Source of the DNA: DASRCB01 sp035653295
GTDB lineage: Bacteria > Acidobacteriota > Terriglobia > Bryobacterales > Bryobacteraceae
DNA length: 30,483 bases
Direction of reading: 5' to 3'
Assembly: GCA_035653295.1 (NCBI GenBank)
Contig: DASRCB010000348.1
Location: 1 to 30,483 of the forward strand
Below are positions 16,691 through 24,652 of this stretch, piece after piece. A program made the position numbers and the translations under genes. The notes beneath the pieces were generated by a model. The model was not told the origin of the DNA. It saw nothing but the letters and a program-made list of their open reading frames with translations, and did no database searches. The first letter of the stretch is position 1. Every line of letters begins with the position of its first letter.

Positions 16691-17617
16691 ATGCGATCGT
16701 GGATATTTCTCTTCCTCTGTAATCTGATGTGGGCCCTGCAGTTCACCTGCGTGAAGCTGGTGCAGGACCAGGTGGGCTCGCTGTTCACCGTGTGGGGGCC
16801 GATGACGCTGGCCACCATCATGTTGTATCCGCTGATCCGCGCGGAGCGGAAAATCGCGGCGCCGGCCCAGCGGCGGAAATCTGACATCCTGCTGTTTCTG
16901 GTATTAGCGCTGCTCGGAGTATTTCCGGGACAGGTGCTGATTACATGGGGCACGCGCATGTCCACGGCCAGCAACGCGGCGATTATCATGCTGGCCATTC
17001 CTCCGTGCACGGCCTTTTTTGCGTGGCTGTTCATGCGCGAGCGAATGAGCGCCGTGCGCTGGGTGGCGTTCGCCATCGCCATCGGCGGAGTGCTGCTGTG
17101 CTCCGGCAAAGACATTCACAACCTGAACTTCGCCTCCGGCTATCTGGCGGGTAATCTCCTGGTGCTCAGCGGCACGCTGGGCAGTTCGTTTTATAACTCG
17201 TATGGGAAGAAGGTGCTGGAGCGCTACTCGCCCATGGAGATGCTCTTCTATACCTATGCCGCTATGTTCGTCATCATGACGCCGCTGGTGATTCTCCAGG
17301 AGCGCGACGTGCTGTTCCGAATTCCGCAGTTCACGGCGTCGACGTGGATCGGCCTGATTCTGCTCACTGTCCTGCACAATTACCTGTCGATGGTGCTGTT
17401 CCTCAAGGCGCTGCAGAATATCGAAGCCACGCAGGCGGCGCTTTCGAATTACCTGATCACGTTCTTCGGCGTACCGATTGCGGCGATCTGGCTCGGCGAG
17501 CGGCTCAACCTGGTGGAGGTTGCCGGTGGAATTCTCGTGCTGGCCAGCACGTTGCTGATTACCCTTTGGGAGCCTCGGAAGCGCAGCGCGGAGGCACTGG
17601 TGGCAGCGGCGCAATGA
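16691..17617 (+). CDS. EamA-family (drug/metabolite transporter) inner membrane protein
   Basis: 308 residues with about ten hydrophobic segments in two EamA repeats. The first repeat opens MRSWIFLFLCNLMWALQFTCVKLV and includes the MSTASNAAIIMLAIPPCTAFF segment; the second includes LVLSGTLGSSFYNSYGK and ends with LGERLNLVEVAGGILVLAS, the usual C-terminal signature of the family. EamA proteins move small metabolites such as amino acids across the inner membrane. I chose the ATG at 16691, with GAGAGA about 10 bases upstream; a GTG at 16667 would add eight residues. The last bases overlap the start of the deacylase gene as ATGA, so the two are probably made together. Confidence 0.85.
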   Translation: MRSWIFLFLCNLMWALQFTCVKLVQDQVGSLFTVWGPMTLATIMLYPLIRAERKIAAPAQRRKSDILLFLVLALLGVFPGQVLITWGTRMSTASNAAIIMLAIPPCTAFFAWLFMRERMSAVRWVAFAIAIGGVLLCSGKDIHNLNFASGYLAGNLLVLSGTLGSSFYNSYGKKVLERYSPMEMLFYTYAAMFVIMTPLVILQERDVLFRIPQFTASTWIGLILLTVLHNYLSMVLFLKALQNIEATQAALSNYLITFFGVPIAAIWLGERLNLVEVAGGILVLASTLLITLWEPRKRSAEALVAAAQ

Positions 17618-19134
17618 GCGCCCTCCTGCTTACCGGGGGAACGGTTATCGACGGAACCGGGCGGGCGCCGTTTACCGCTGACGTCTTCATTCATAGCGGG
17701 CGCGTTGCCGCCCTGGACGGCCGCGAAGCACCGGCGGATGCGGAGCGCGTGGATTGCCGTGGGTGCGTCGTCGCGCCCGGTTTCATCGATGCGCACAGCC
17801 ATTCGGACCTGCAGGTTCTCGAAAACCGGCCGGAGAAGACGCTGCAGGGGGTCACGACCGAAGTGGTGGGCAACTGCGGCTTCTCCGCTTACCCGGCGGC
17901 GCAGGACCGGCACGCGCTTCACGACTTCGCCAACGGCATTTTTTGCGGTGGCGACGACTGGGGATGGGACACGGCAGCCGCGTATCTGCACGCCGCCGAG
18001 TCTCGCGGCAAACTGGTCAGCGTCGCGTCTCTCGTGGGCCACGGAACTCTGCGCATCGCCATTGCGGGAACACGCCTCGGTGGATTGACCGCAGGCGAAG
18101 TGGACGCGATGGAGCAGAAGCTGGACGAATCCCTCGCCGCCGGCGCGTGCGGGTTTTCGACCGGCCTGATGTACTCGCCCGGCGAAAGCGCGCCGTTTGA
18201 CGAACTGGAGCGGCTGTGCCGTGTGGTTGCCCGGCGGGGGAAGATCTACTGCACGCATATGCGCGATTACGGCTTCCGCCTGCTGGAATCGCTCGATGAG
18301 CAGATCGAACTCGCCCGGCGCACCGATTGCCGGCTTCAGATCTCGCACTTCCAGGCGGTGGGTACGGACAACTGGAGCCGCCAGGGCCCCGCTCTGGAGA
18401 AGATCGAGCGCGCCCGCGCTGAGGGAGTGGACATCGCGTTCGACTGCTACCCCTACGTCGCCGGCAGCACCGTTCTCACGCAGCTGCTTCCGCAACGCGC
18501 TCTCGAGGGCGGCACGGCCGGGTTGATGGCGCTTCTGGCGATGCCCGACCAGCGGAAGCGAATCGCCGAGGAGACCATTGCCGGGATGGCGCATCGCTGG
18601 ACCGATATCTACGTATCAGCCGTCGCTTCAGAGGAGAATCAGCCACTGGTTGGCATGAACATCCAGGAGATCGCGGAGGCGCGCGGCTGTGAACCGATTG
18701 ACGCGGTGCTCGATCTGCTGGTCGAGGAGCGCGGCGCCGTGAACCAACTGGAGTTCAACCAGAGCGAAGAGAATCTGCGGCAGACGCTCACTCATTCGCT
18801 GTCGAATGTCATCAGCGACGGGTTCTATGTAAAAGGCAAGCCGCATCCGCGTCTGCACGGCACATTTCCGGAGCTGCTGGGGCGAGTTTGCCGCGAGAAG
18901 CGCTGGATGGATCTGCCGACAGCTATACACAAGATCACCGGCCGCCCTGCCGAACGGTTCGCACTGAGCGATCGCGGCCGACTGGAGCCGGGCTGCCGCG
19001 CAGACGTGGTGGTTTTCGACGCGGAGAAGGTCGGCAGCGCGGCGACGTACGAGAATCCGGAGGTGTCACCGATGGGGATTCGGTGGGTGGTGCACGAGGG
19101 ACAAATCGTGGCTGCTCAGGGCAGCATCGTCTGA
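17614..19134 (+). CDS. N-acyl-D-amino-acid deacylase (D-aminoacylase)
   Basis: 506 residues, cytoplasmic (no signal peptide). All metal and catalytic landmarks of D-aminoacylases are seen: H61 and H63 in IDAHSHSDL, C88 in VVGNCGFSAYP, H215 in CTHMRDYG, H245 in QISHFQAVG, and D402 in ISDGFY before HPRLHGTFPELLG. The 30-residue distance between the two barrel histidines equals that in the Alcaligenes faecalis enzyme (H220, H250). The enzyme removes the acyl group from N-acyl-D-amino acids, giving a free D-amino acid and a carboxylate. The side-chain preference cannot be read. The start at 17614 is fixed by the ATGA overlap with the EamA gene. Its stop lies one base from the stop of the convergent metallohydrolase gene. 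Confidence 0.88.
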   Translation: MSALLLTGGTVIDGTGRAPFTADVFIHSGRVAALDGREAPADAERVDCRGCVVAPGFIDAHSHSDLQVLENRPEKTLQGVTTEVVGNCGFSAYPAAQDRHALHDFANGIFCGGDDWGWDTAAAYLHAAESRGKLVSVASLVGHGTLRIAIAGTRLGGLTAGEVDAMEQKLDESLAAGACGFSTGLMYSPGESAPFDELERLCRVVARRGKIYCTHMRDYGFRLLESLDEQIELARRTDCRLQISHFQAVGTDNWSRQGPALEKIERARAEGVDIAFDCYPYVAGSTVLTQLLPQRALEGGTAGLMALLAMPDQRKRIAEETIAGMAHRWTDIYVSAVASEENQPLVGMNIQEIAEARGCEPIDAVLDLLVEERGAVNQLEFNQSEENLRQTLTHSLSNVISDGFYVKGKPHPRLHGTFPELLGRVCREKRWMDLPTAIHKITGRPAERFALSDRGRLEPGCRADVVVFDAEKVGSAATYENPEVSPMGIRWVVHEGQIVAAQGSIV

Positions 19135-19135
19135 G

Positions 19136-21373
19136 TTACTCCGCAGCCGCCTCGCCGAGCAACTGCCGGTAGATCTCGCGGGCGTGATCGTAAGCCCGCT
19201 GCGCCGCGGCGCGTTCCGCCAGCGCGATACGGGCCGACTTCTGGCTCCAGCACTGGTTCACCGCGTCGAGGCACCACTGGGCGCTGCGATGTGACGGGCG
19301 CATCGGCTTTCCGGCGACGGTCACGAAAATCGGATTCGTGTGCGCGGCTGGCAGGATCCGCGCGGCAATCCAACCGCTGGCGTGAATTGGGGCCTGAAAC
19401 GTCAGCAGGCGTGGCGTCCCATCGGCACGGAGTCTTTGCGTCGCGATCGCCTTGCCGTTCACGACGATTTCGACCGGGACCTCACGCGTACCACCGATGC
19501 GCGCCCGCTCGATGCCCCAGAACGGCTTCTCGTTGAACGGCTTTTTCCGAATCTCCTCGTCCGGCACGTCGGCGAGCAGCGCGGCGGCGTTCATCGTGAC
19601 GGTTACGGTTCCGGGCGCGGGCAACTGCAAATCGCTGCCCCCGAGAACCGCGTCGTTGACCTTGAAGTCCATCAGATGCGCTCTGCCATCGGAGACGTAG
19701 CTGCGCCCGGCTTTGAGCGCGTCGAGCCATTTGGCGTACGTGAGCGGCGGAGCGATCTGCGTGTAGCTGCGCCCGAGGCCGATGCGCTCGTCATAGATGC
19801 AGGGGAAATCAGTTTCGCCGGAAATACGCGTGCGGAATCCGACGTTCAGCGTTTGATACCAGATGTTCAGCTCGAACGGATACGGCGTGTTCCCGGCGGA
19901 GATGAAGTCGACCGCGCCAGGGTGCGTCACATCGACGATGTACTCATTCGCGCCGATGCTGTCGAAGCTGGGCATGGCGTAATTAGGCAACTCTGAGGTG
20001 GCGACTTCGAGACCCCAGCCCGAGTGCGCGAAGCCGGCCACTGCGCCCTGCCCTTTCGCCCATTTCAGGATTGGCAGGTCCCAGGTGGGCCAGTCCTCGA
20101 TAACTTTCGTGCCGGGGTAGTCCTGCTGTTTCAGGCCGAGCAGCACGAGATGGCCGCAGTGGCTGGACGGAAAGCCTGAAACCTCGAGGTCGTAATGCAT
20201 GCGCTCGGTGGGCGTGGAGAGCGGGTTGTCGGCGCCGGAGAAGAACTGCTTCTGGTAATAGTAATCAGGACCCCAGGTGAGCACGGCGGCGAAGTTGAGC
20301 CGTTCGCCAAGCACCTGCCGCATCATATCCTCGGGCAGCACTCCTTCGGTGGGGTTCTGATAATGCGAGCAGCCGGCCGCGTGCGTGTGGTGGTCGCCGG
20401 AATACCAGCCGTAATGCGCGGGATCGATCCAGCGCTCGAGCTGGAACGCGACCTCGCCGGGGCTGTTCGCGTCCACCGCAAACTCTTTCGTGTGGGTGCG
20501 ATACTCGGGGCCGCCGGTGTACGCGACCGTGTAATAGCCCTGCGGCAGCCGCACCGATTCGCCGTCGGCGCGATACACCTGCGGCTGAAAGAAGAAGTCG
20601 GGCGCGAGGCGCTTGGCGGGATACGGATAAAGCCGGTTCGCGCGGTCGCGAATGATAAAGGAAGCCATGGCCGGCTTGCCGTTCTCGTCTTTCACGCGGA
20701 ACACGACGGGACGGGTGGGCAGCGCATTGAAGACGATGTCAACGTCGTTGCGGAAGCCGATGTCCTGCGTACCGGGGCCCACGTTGAAGCCGATCTTCGC
20801 GGTGCGGTAGCCGCGGTCGCGGCTGTAGATTTCGAGGATCTGGTAATCGACCGGCAACCCCGAAAGGCGTTTGTCCATGGGTTGCCGCTGGAACAGGGAG
20901 ATGTCCGCCCAGCGCTCCGCGCTCTTCTGCGGTGTGAGTTCGATGGCCGGCTTCGGGTTGCCGGTGGAAGGGACGTACACCGGCCCGCTGTTGGGACTTT
21001 CAACCCGCAGCACGGCGGTGGTCCCCGCATCGTTGAGCACTTTCACCAGAAAGAGCCGCGTTCCGCCTTCGACGAGTTCGGCGGGCGCGGCGCCGCGTTC
21101 CACCTTGACGACGCTTTCGGGATTAATGCTGACGACAGTCAGGACATGCGCGTCGAGAACGGCCTCGAGGCCGGAGACGGCCTGCGCTTCGTCGGATCGG
21201 CCAATAGCATCGTTGATTTGATGGGCCTCTTTGACTGAGAGCGGCTGTCCGAGCCAGTCCAGCGCCGCTTCGATCTGCCGAACCTGCTCCGCCAGAGGCT
21301 GCAGGGGGACGTTCGGGGCGGCGGCCAGAGGGAAACCCAGGAGGAAGAGTACGGGGGTGAGGCGTCGGAGCAT
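19136..21373 (-). CDS. Secreted CehA/McbA-family metallohydrolase (PHP-like domain)
   Basis: 745 residues with an N-terminal signal peptide (MLRRLTPVLFLLGFPLAAAP). The first 315 residues contain beta-rich segments with no recognised enzyme motif. The PHP-like metal site starts at YSGDHHTHAAGC (D327 to H331), followed by GFAHSGWG and a later SGETDFPC segment, as in CehA/McbA-type proteins. The founding members hydrolyse aryl carbamates such as carbaryl; most relatives are periplasmic with unknown substrates. The ATG at 21373 gives the signal peptide and no better start is seen. It is convergent with the D-aminoacylase gene with a single base between the stop codons, and 39 bases separate its start from the DUF5612 gene stop. 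Confidence 0.8.
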   Translation of the reverse strand: MLRRLTPVLFLLGFPLAAAPNVPLQPLAEQVRQIEAALDWLGQPLSVKEAHQINDAIGRSDEAQAVSGLEAVLDAHVLTVVSINPESVVKVERGAAPAELVEGGTRLFLVKVLNDAGTTAVLRVESPNSGPVYVPSTGNPKPAIELTPQKSAERWADISLFQRQPMDKRLSGLPVDYQILEIYSRDRGYRTAKIGFNVGPGTQDIGFRNDVDIVFNALPTRPVVFRVKDENGKPAMASFIIRDRANRLYPYPAKRLAPDFFFQPQVYRADGESVRLPQGYYTVAYTGGPEYRTHTKEFAVDANSPGEVAFQLERWIDPAHYGWYSGDHHTHAAGCSHYQNPTEGVLPEDMMRQVLGERLNFAAVLTWGPDYYYQKQFFSGADNPLSTPTERMHYDLEVSGFPSSHCGHLVLLGLKQQDYPGTKVIEDWPTWDLPILKWAKGQGAVAGFAHSGWGLEVATSELPNYAMPSFDSIGANEYIVDVTHPGAVDFISAGNTPYPFELNIWYQTLNVGFRTRISGETDFPCIYDERIGLGRSYTQIAPPLTYAKWLDALKAGRSYVSDGRAHLMDFKVNDAVLGGSDLQLPAPGTVTVTMNAAALLADVPDEEIRKKPFNEKPFWGIERARIGGTREVPVEIVVNGKAIATQRLRADGTPRLLTFQAPIHASGWIAARILPAAHTNPIFVTVAGKPMRPSHRSAQWCLDAVNQCWSQKSARIALAERAAAQRAYDHAREIYRQLLGEAAAE

Positions 21374-21412
21374 TGGCGTCGGACAGCATATCGCACTCGG
21401 ACGCGGCGAGGG

Positions 21413-22069
21413 CTAAAACACCCGGCGCTTCAGCCGGTCCACCGTAAACCGCGCCGTATCCGCCACGGCCATTACGGTCATTACGCCCGCCTGCACCGGA
21501 TCGGTGACCACCAGGTCGGCGGCATCGGGGACGCTGCCGGCCATGTTGAGGCTCACCACCAGCAGCCCCTGAGCGCGGACCTCCCGCACCGCCTCTTCGA
21601 TGGCGCCGCCCATCAGCGAACCCGCCAGCACCACAGCGCGCGCGCGAGGCAACCGCGCCACGGCGCGCACGGCGTCGGCCAGCGGCTGCTCGCCGACGAG
21701 GGGAATCGTGTCCACCGAGATATGCTCGCCGCGGATGTTGTGCCGGTCGGCTTCCGAGATCGCGCCGATGGCCACCTGGCCGACCTGCGCGCCACCGCCG
21801 ATAATAATGATCCGTTTGCCGTAGATCTTCTGCAGCGTTTTTACGGCCGCGGCGGCCCGGACAGCCGCAAGCGCGCGCAGCTCATCCATGAGCGGCTCGG
21901 CATCGCCGGGCAGATCGATCTCGAAGTAGAGCCGCGCCTCGTCGGGCCGGTGCTCCAGAATCTCCACCGAGGTGATGTCGCCCCGATGGCGCGCGATGAC
22001 CCCGGTCAGCTCATGGAGGACTCCGGCGCGCGACTCGGCCGTAATCTCCACACCGATCTTCTCCGCCAT
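21413..22069 (-). CDS. ACT-domain protein with C-terminal DUF5612
   Basis: 218 residues. The N-terminal 75 residues form an ACT domain (KIGVEITAESRAGVLHELTG), the usual small-molecule sensor of amino acid metabolism. The rest has the highly conserved DUF5612-type segments GGGAQVGQVAIGAISEADRH, SVDTIPLVGE, VVLAGSLMGGAIEEAV, LNMAGSVPDAADLVVTDPVQ. As far as I recall these proteins are best known from methanogenic archaea and have no assigned function. The start is the ATG at 22069, sharing its A with the TGA stop of the KdsC-like gene (TGATG); a TTG codon just upstream is less likely. The coupling to a sugar phosphatase and a sugar kinase suggests a role in sugar-acid or amino acid control, but this is inference. 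Confidence 0.75.
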   Translation of the reverse strand: MAEKIGVEITAESRAGVLHELTGVIARHRGDITSVEILEHRPDEARLYFEIDLPGDAEPLMDELRALAAVRAAAAVKTLQKIYGKRIIIIGGGAQVGQVAIGAISEADRHNIRGEHISVDTIPLVGEQPLADAVRAVARLPRARAVVLAGSLMGGAIEEAVREVRAQGLLVVSLNMAGSVPDAADLVVTDPVQAGVMTVMAVADTARFTVDRLKRRVF

Positions 22070-22626
22070 CAATCCCCCGACGCGGCTTCCGCCGGCACCT
22101 CGTATTTCCGCAGCAGCTCGTCCCAGTGGCCCTGCGCCTTCAGCACCAGCTCGATTACTTCGCGGACGGCGCCGCGGCCACCCGGCCGCGAGGTGACGTA
22201 CTTCGCGCAGCGCTTCACCTCGGGACGCGCGTTGGCCGTGGCTACGCTCAGACCCACTCGGTTCATGACCACCACATCGGTCAAGTCATCGCCGATATAG
22301 GCCACCTCGTCCTTTGCGACTCCCGCCGCGGCGAGGATCTCCTCCAGAATGGGAATCTTCTCGATGTGCCCCTGATAGACGTAAGTCATGTTGCACTGGC
22401 GCGCGCGCTCCTGCGTGGCCGGCGAAACACGCCCGCTGATCACGCCGGTGCGGATGCCCTTCCAGTGCATCCACTGCAGCGCGATTCCGTCCTGTGAATC
22501 AAAGCCTTTGGTCTCCACCATATTGCCGCCGGGATCGGGAACGTTGTAAAGATGCCCGTCGGTCAGAACGCCATCCACATCCATGAGCAGGAGCCGCACG
22601 CGCGCGGCAAGTTCGTCAATGGTCAT
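22069..22626 (-). CDS. kdsC: KdsC-type HAD phosphatase (3-deoxy-D-manno-octulosonate-8-phosphate phosphatase family)
   Basis: 185 residues, the usual length for this capless HAD subfamily. Motif I is DVDGVLTDG with the nucleophile D16 and acid D18; motif II is the SGR at 64-66; K90 is the motif III lysine; motif IV is IGDDLTD with D113 and D114. The C-terminal RPGGRGAVREVIELVL tail, which closes the active site of the neighbouring subunit in KdsC tetramers, is present. KdsC removes phosphate from KDO-8-phosphate in lipopolysaccharide synthesis. No other KDO gene is near, and the partners are a sugar kinase and a DUF5612 protein, so a related sugar-acid phosphate may be the real substrate. It lies 6 bases after the kinase stop. 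Confidence 0.8.
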   Translation of the reverse strand: MTIDELAARVRLLLMDVDGVLTDGHLYNVPDPGGNMVETKGFDSQDGIALQWMHWKGIRTGVISGRVSPATQERARQCNMTYVYQGHIEKIPILEEILAAAGVAKDEVAYIGDDLTDVVVMNRVGLSVATANARPEVKRCAKYVTSRPGGRGAVREVIELVLKAQGHWDELLRKYEVPAEAASGD

Positions 22627-22632
22627 AAGGAA

Positions 22633-24111
22633 TCAGGTGTCCGGATATAGTCGCGCGATCAGCTTCGACTGCGCGTCAAGCATGGCGGCCCAGGCGGCGT
22701 GACGCTCTGGTTTCGGCTGAAAGACCGCGCCCGTTCGCACGGGAGCATCTTCGATTTTCATCACTCCCAGGCGCTCCAGCGCCAGCAGCGCAGCCCCGCG
22801 GCTCGACGCCTCCGCCTCGCAGCTGGACAGCACCGGGCGGCCAAGCGCGTCGGCCATCATCTGCGTCCACGCGCGCGAATGCGTCATGGCGCCCCCGGAG
22901 CCGATGATGCGCTTCGGTAATCCCACGCTGCCTCGCAGCAGTTCCAAAATGCGCGCAAAGTTCAGCGCCACCGCCTCGAGCGAGGCCTGCAGAATATCGA
23001 GCGATGTTGTCGCCAGGTTCAGACCGTGAATCGTGCCGCGCAGATCAGCGCGCCACCACGGCGATCGCTCCCCGGCGAAGAACGGCAGCACGGTAAGCCC
23101 GTGCTGTCCGGGCTCGCGGCGCTCCAGTTCCGCTTCGGCCTCGGTCTCATCCGGCAGCGCCAGATGGCGCTTCATCCATGCGTACACTTCGCCGCCATTC
23201 GAAAGCGCGCCGCCGGGAATGTAGCGCGTGGAATCCACGCGGTAGCACCACAAGCCGTCGGGGATCGAGACCTCGGCTGCTCCCGTTACGGCGCGCATAG
23301 CGCCGCTGGTGCCCACCATGATGGCGAACGTATCCGGCGAAACGCAGCCGCTGCCCACGTTGTTGCAGGCGCCGTCGCCCAGCGCGGGATACCACGGGAT
23401 GCCGTCGAACAGGGGCCATTTGGATTTCCATTCGCCCTGGAGCGCAGTTCCAGGCTGATCGATCGAATCCTCGGCGACGAGCTGGTCACGCCGGATGGGG
23501 AGCGCCGAGAGCACCTCATCGTCGTAGCGTCCCTGTCGCAGGTTCCAGATGCCGGTACCCGAGACCATGGATGTGGACAGCCCCGGCCGGCCAAAAAGCC
23601 GCAGGTACAGAAACTCACCGAACGAAAGCCACAGCTTCGTGCGCGCGAAGCCGTCGCCGGCATTGTCGTGAAGCCACAGGAGCTTCGCCGGCCAGTAACT
23701 CGGGTGGAAGCGGCATCCGGTGCGCTGGTGTACGGCCCGGGCATCCAGGGTTCGGGCCAGTTGCTCGGCCTGCGGCTCACTGCGGGTATCGAAGAGATGG
23801 ATGAAGGGAGTCGTAGGCCGCGCGTCCGCATCCACGCCGAAAAAGCTGTGCCAGAAGGCGCTGAAGCCCACTGCGGCGGGTTTCAGGCCCCGTGCCCTCA
23901 TCTGCTCGTGCAGCGTTGTCAGACACTGAACGGACAGGCTGAACAGTTTTTCCGGATCGATCTCCACGCCGCCATCGGGCGTTGCGGTGAAGGTGTACGC
24001 CACGTGTTCGCCGAAGCCGTTGACCCCCGTCCCGCGCGCGTCGTACAGCAGCGTGCGCACACTCGAAGTTCCAACGTCCAGACTGACAATGAGCGTGTCG
24101 ACAGACACCAT
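22633..24111 (-). CDS. FGGY-family carbohydrate kinase (gluconokinase-like)
   Basis: 492 residues. The N-terminal phosphate-binding loop is SLDVGTSSVRTLLYD, the C-terminal domain has GDGACNNVGSG with the catalytic-site aspartate, a TSGAMRAV phosphate loop, and the adenosine motif GSGGAMTHSRAWTQMMADAL. The kinase phosphorylates a sugar, polyol or sugar acid with ATP in the cytoplasm; gluconate is a reasonable guess from overall similarity but is not proved by any residue I can see. It is the first gene of a set with KdsC and the DUF5612 protein. The start at 24111 is the first ATG before the phosphate loop, with a candidate extended -10 promoter just upstream. Confidence 0.85.
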   Translation of the reverse strand: MVSVDTLIVSLDVGTSSVRTLLYDARGTGVNGFGEHVAYTFTATPDGGVEIDPEKLFSLSVQCLTTLHEQMRARGLKPAAVGFSAFWHSFFGVDADARPTTPFIHLFDTRSEPQAEQLARTLDARAVHQRTGCRFHPSYWPAKLLWLHDNAGDGFARTKLWLSFGEFLYLRLFGRPGLSTSMVSGTGIWNLRQGRYDDEVLSALPIRRDQLVAEDSIDQPGTALQGEWKSKWPLFDGIPWYPALGDGACNNVGSGCVSPDTFAIMVGTSGAMRAVTGAAEVSIPDGLWCYRVDSTRYIPGGALSNGGEVYAWMKRHLALPDETEAEAELERREPGQHGLTVLPFFAGERSPWWRADLRGTIHGLNLATTSLDILQASLEAVALNFARILELLRGSVGLPKRIIGSGGAMTHSRAWTQMMADALGRPVLSSCEAEASSRGAALLALERLGVMKIEDAPVRTGAVFQPKPERHAAWAAMLDAQSKLIARLYPDT

Positions 24112-24140
24112 GCGGGAGCCGGCTGGCGAAGATATCTCCC

Positions 24141-24149
24141 GTTATAGCA
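24141..24149 (-). promoter_or_regulatory. Candidate extended -10 promoter of the kinase-kdsC-DUF5612 set
   Basis: On the minus strand TGCTATAAC reads as an extended -10 (TG, one base, then TATAAC with five of six matches). It lies 30 bases before the kinase start. No good -35 is seen, as is common with extended -10 promoters. Confidence 0.4.
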
Positions 24150-24173
24150 GACGAGTTCCGCGGGCCGAGCGAC

Positions 24174-24554
24174 TCACCAGCTCCGCAGTACCTCGCAAAC
24201 CAGCTTGTCGAAGAACCGGTTCGCCCGGACCTGCAAATCACCGGAATCGTCCACCTGACTCCGGCTCAGATAACTGGCAACGCCTTCCCGTACCAGTTGC
24301 AGGTACCAGGCCGTGTCCAGCGTAGGGAGCGCGTGCGTCGAGCAAAATGCGCTGACGGTCGCCGTGGTTGGACGCAGGTCGTGCTCCTTGCCATTGATCC
24401 AGCGGACCATGTGCGTGAGCAGGCTGCGATTGAGTTCTTCCAGTTCCGAGTCGGTGAGGGACTGCACACGGCTGAAGTTGCGATCGAGCCGGATTGAGTG
24501 AGCGAGCGTTGCTGACAACGCGGCATCCGCAACCGGGATTTCCGAAACCGGCAT
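24174..24554 (-). CDS. Small helical protein of unknown function
   Basis: 126 residues, 98 bases downstream of the SGNH esterase gene on the same strand. I do not recognise a family. The protein is soluble, without signal peptide or membrane segment, and looks mainly helical: an N-terminal helix around LAHSIRLDRNFSRV, an acidic TDSELEELNRSL helix, and a C-terminal helix ending in VCEVLRSW. It has two cysteines that do not form a metal motif. That it is a true gene is supported by a near-ideal ribosome binding site, GGAGGT, 5 bases before the ATG. It could be a small regulator or a stand-alone sensor-like domain, but nothing in the sequence decides this. Confidence 0.65.
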   Translation of the reverse strand: MPVSEIPVADAALSATLAHSIRLDRNFSRVQSLTDSELEELNRSLLTHMVRWINGKEHDLRPTTATVSAFCSTHALPTLDTAWYLQLVREGVASYLSRSQVDDSGDLQVRANRFFDKLVCEVLRSW

Positions 24555-24559
24555 GGTTC

Positions 24560-24565
24560 ACCTCC
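24560..24565 (-). promoter_or_regulatory. Strong ribosome binding site of the small orphan protein
   Basis: GGAGGT on the minus strand with a 5-base spacer to the ATG at 24554. It is the best Shine-Dalgarno sequence in the window and decides both the start and the reality of this small gene. Confidence 0.7.
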
Positions 24566-24652
24566 AGAGCAGTGCAGTTTTCCGGCGGATTCCGGTTGTG
24601 CACGCCCCGAACCAAATGCAAGCTGTTGAAAGCAGGCGTTGTGACTGCCAGC

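Noticed and set aside
23026..24147. 373-codon plus-strand open frame opposite the FGGY kinase
   Set aside because: The kinase has all its motifs in the minus strand; the plus-strand translation is composition-driven.
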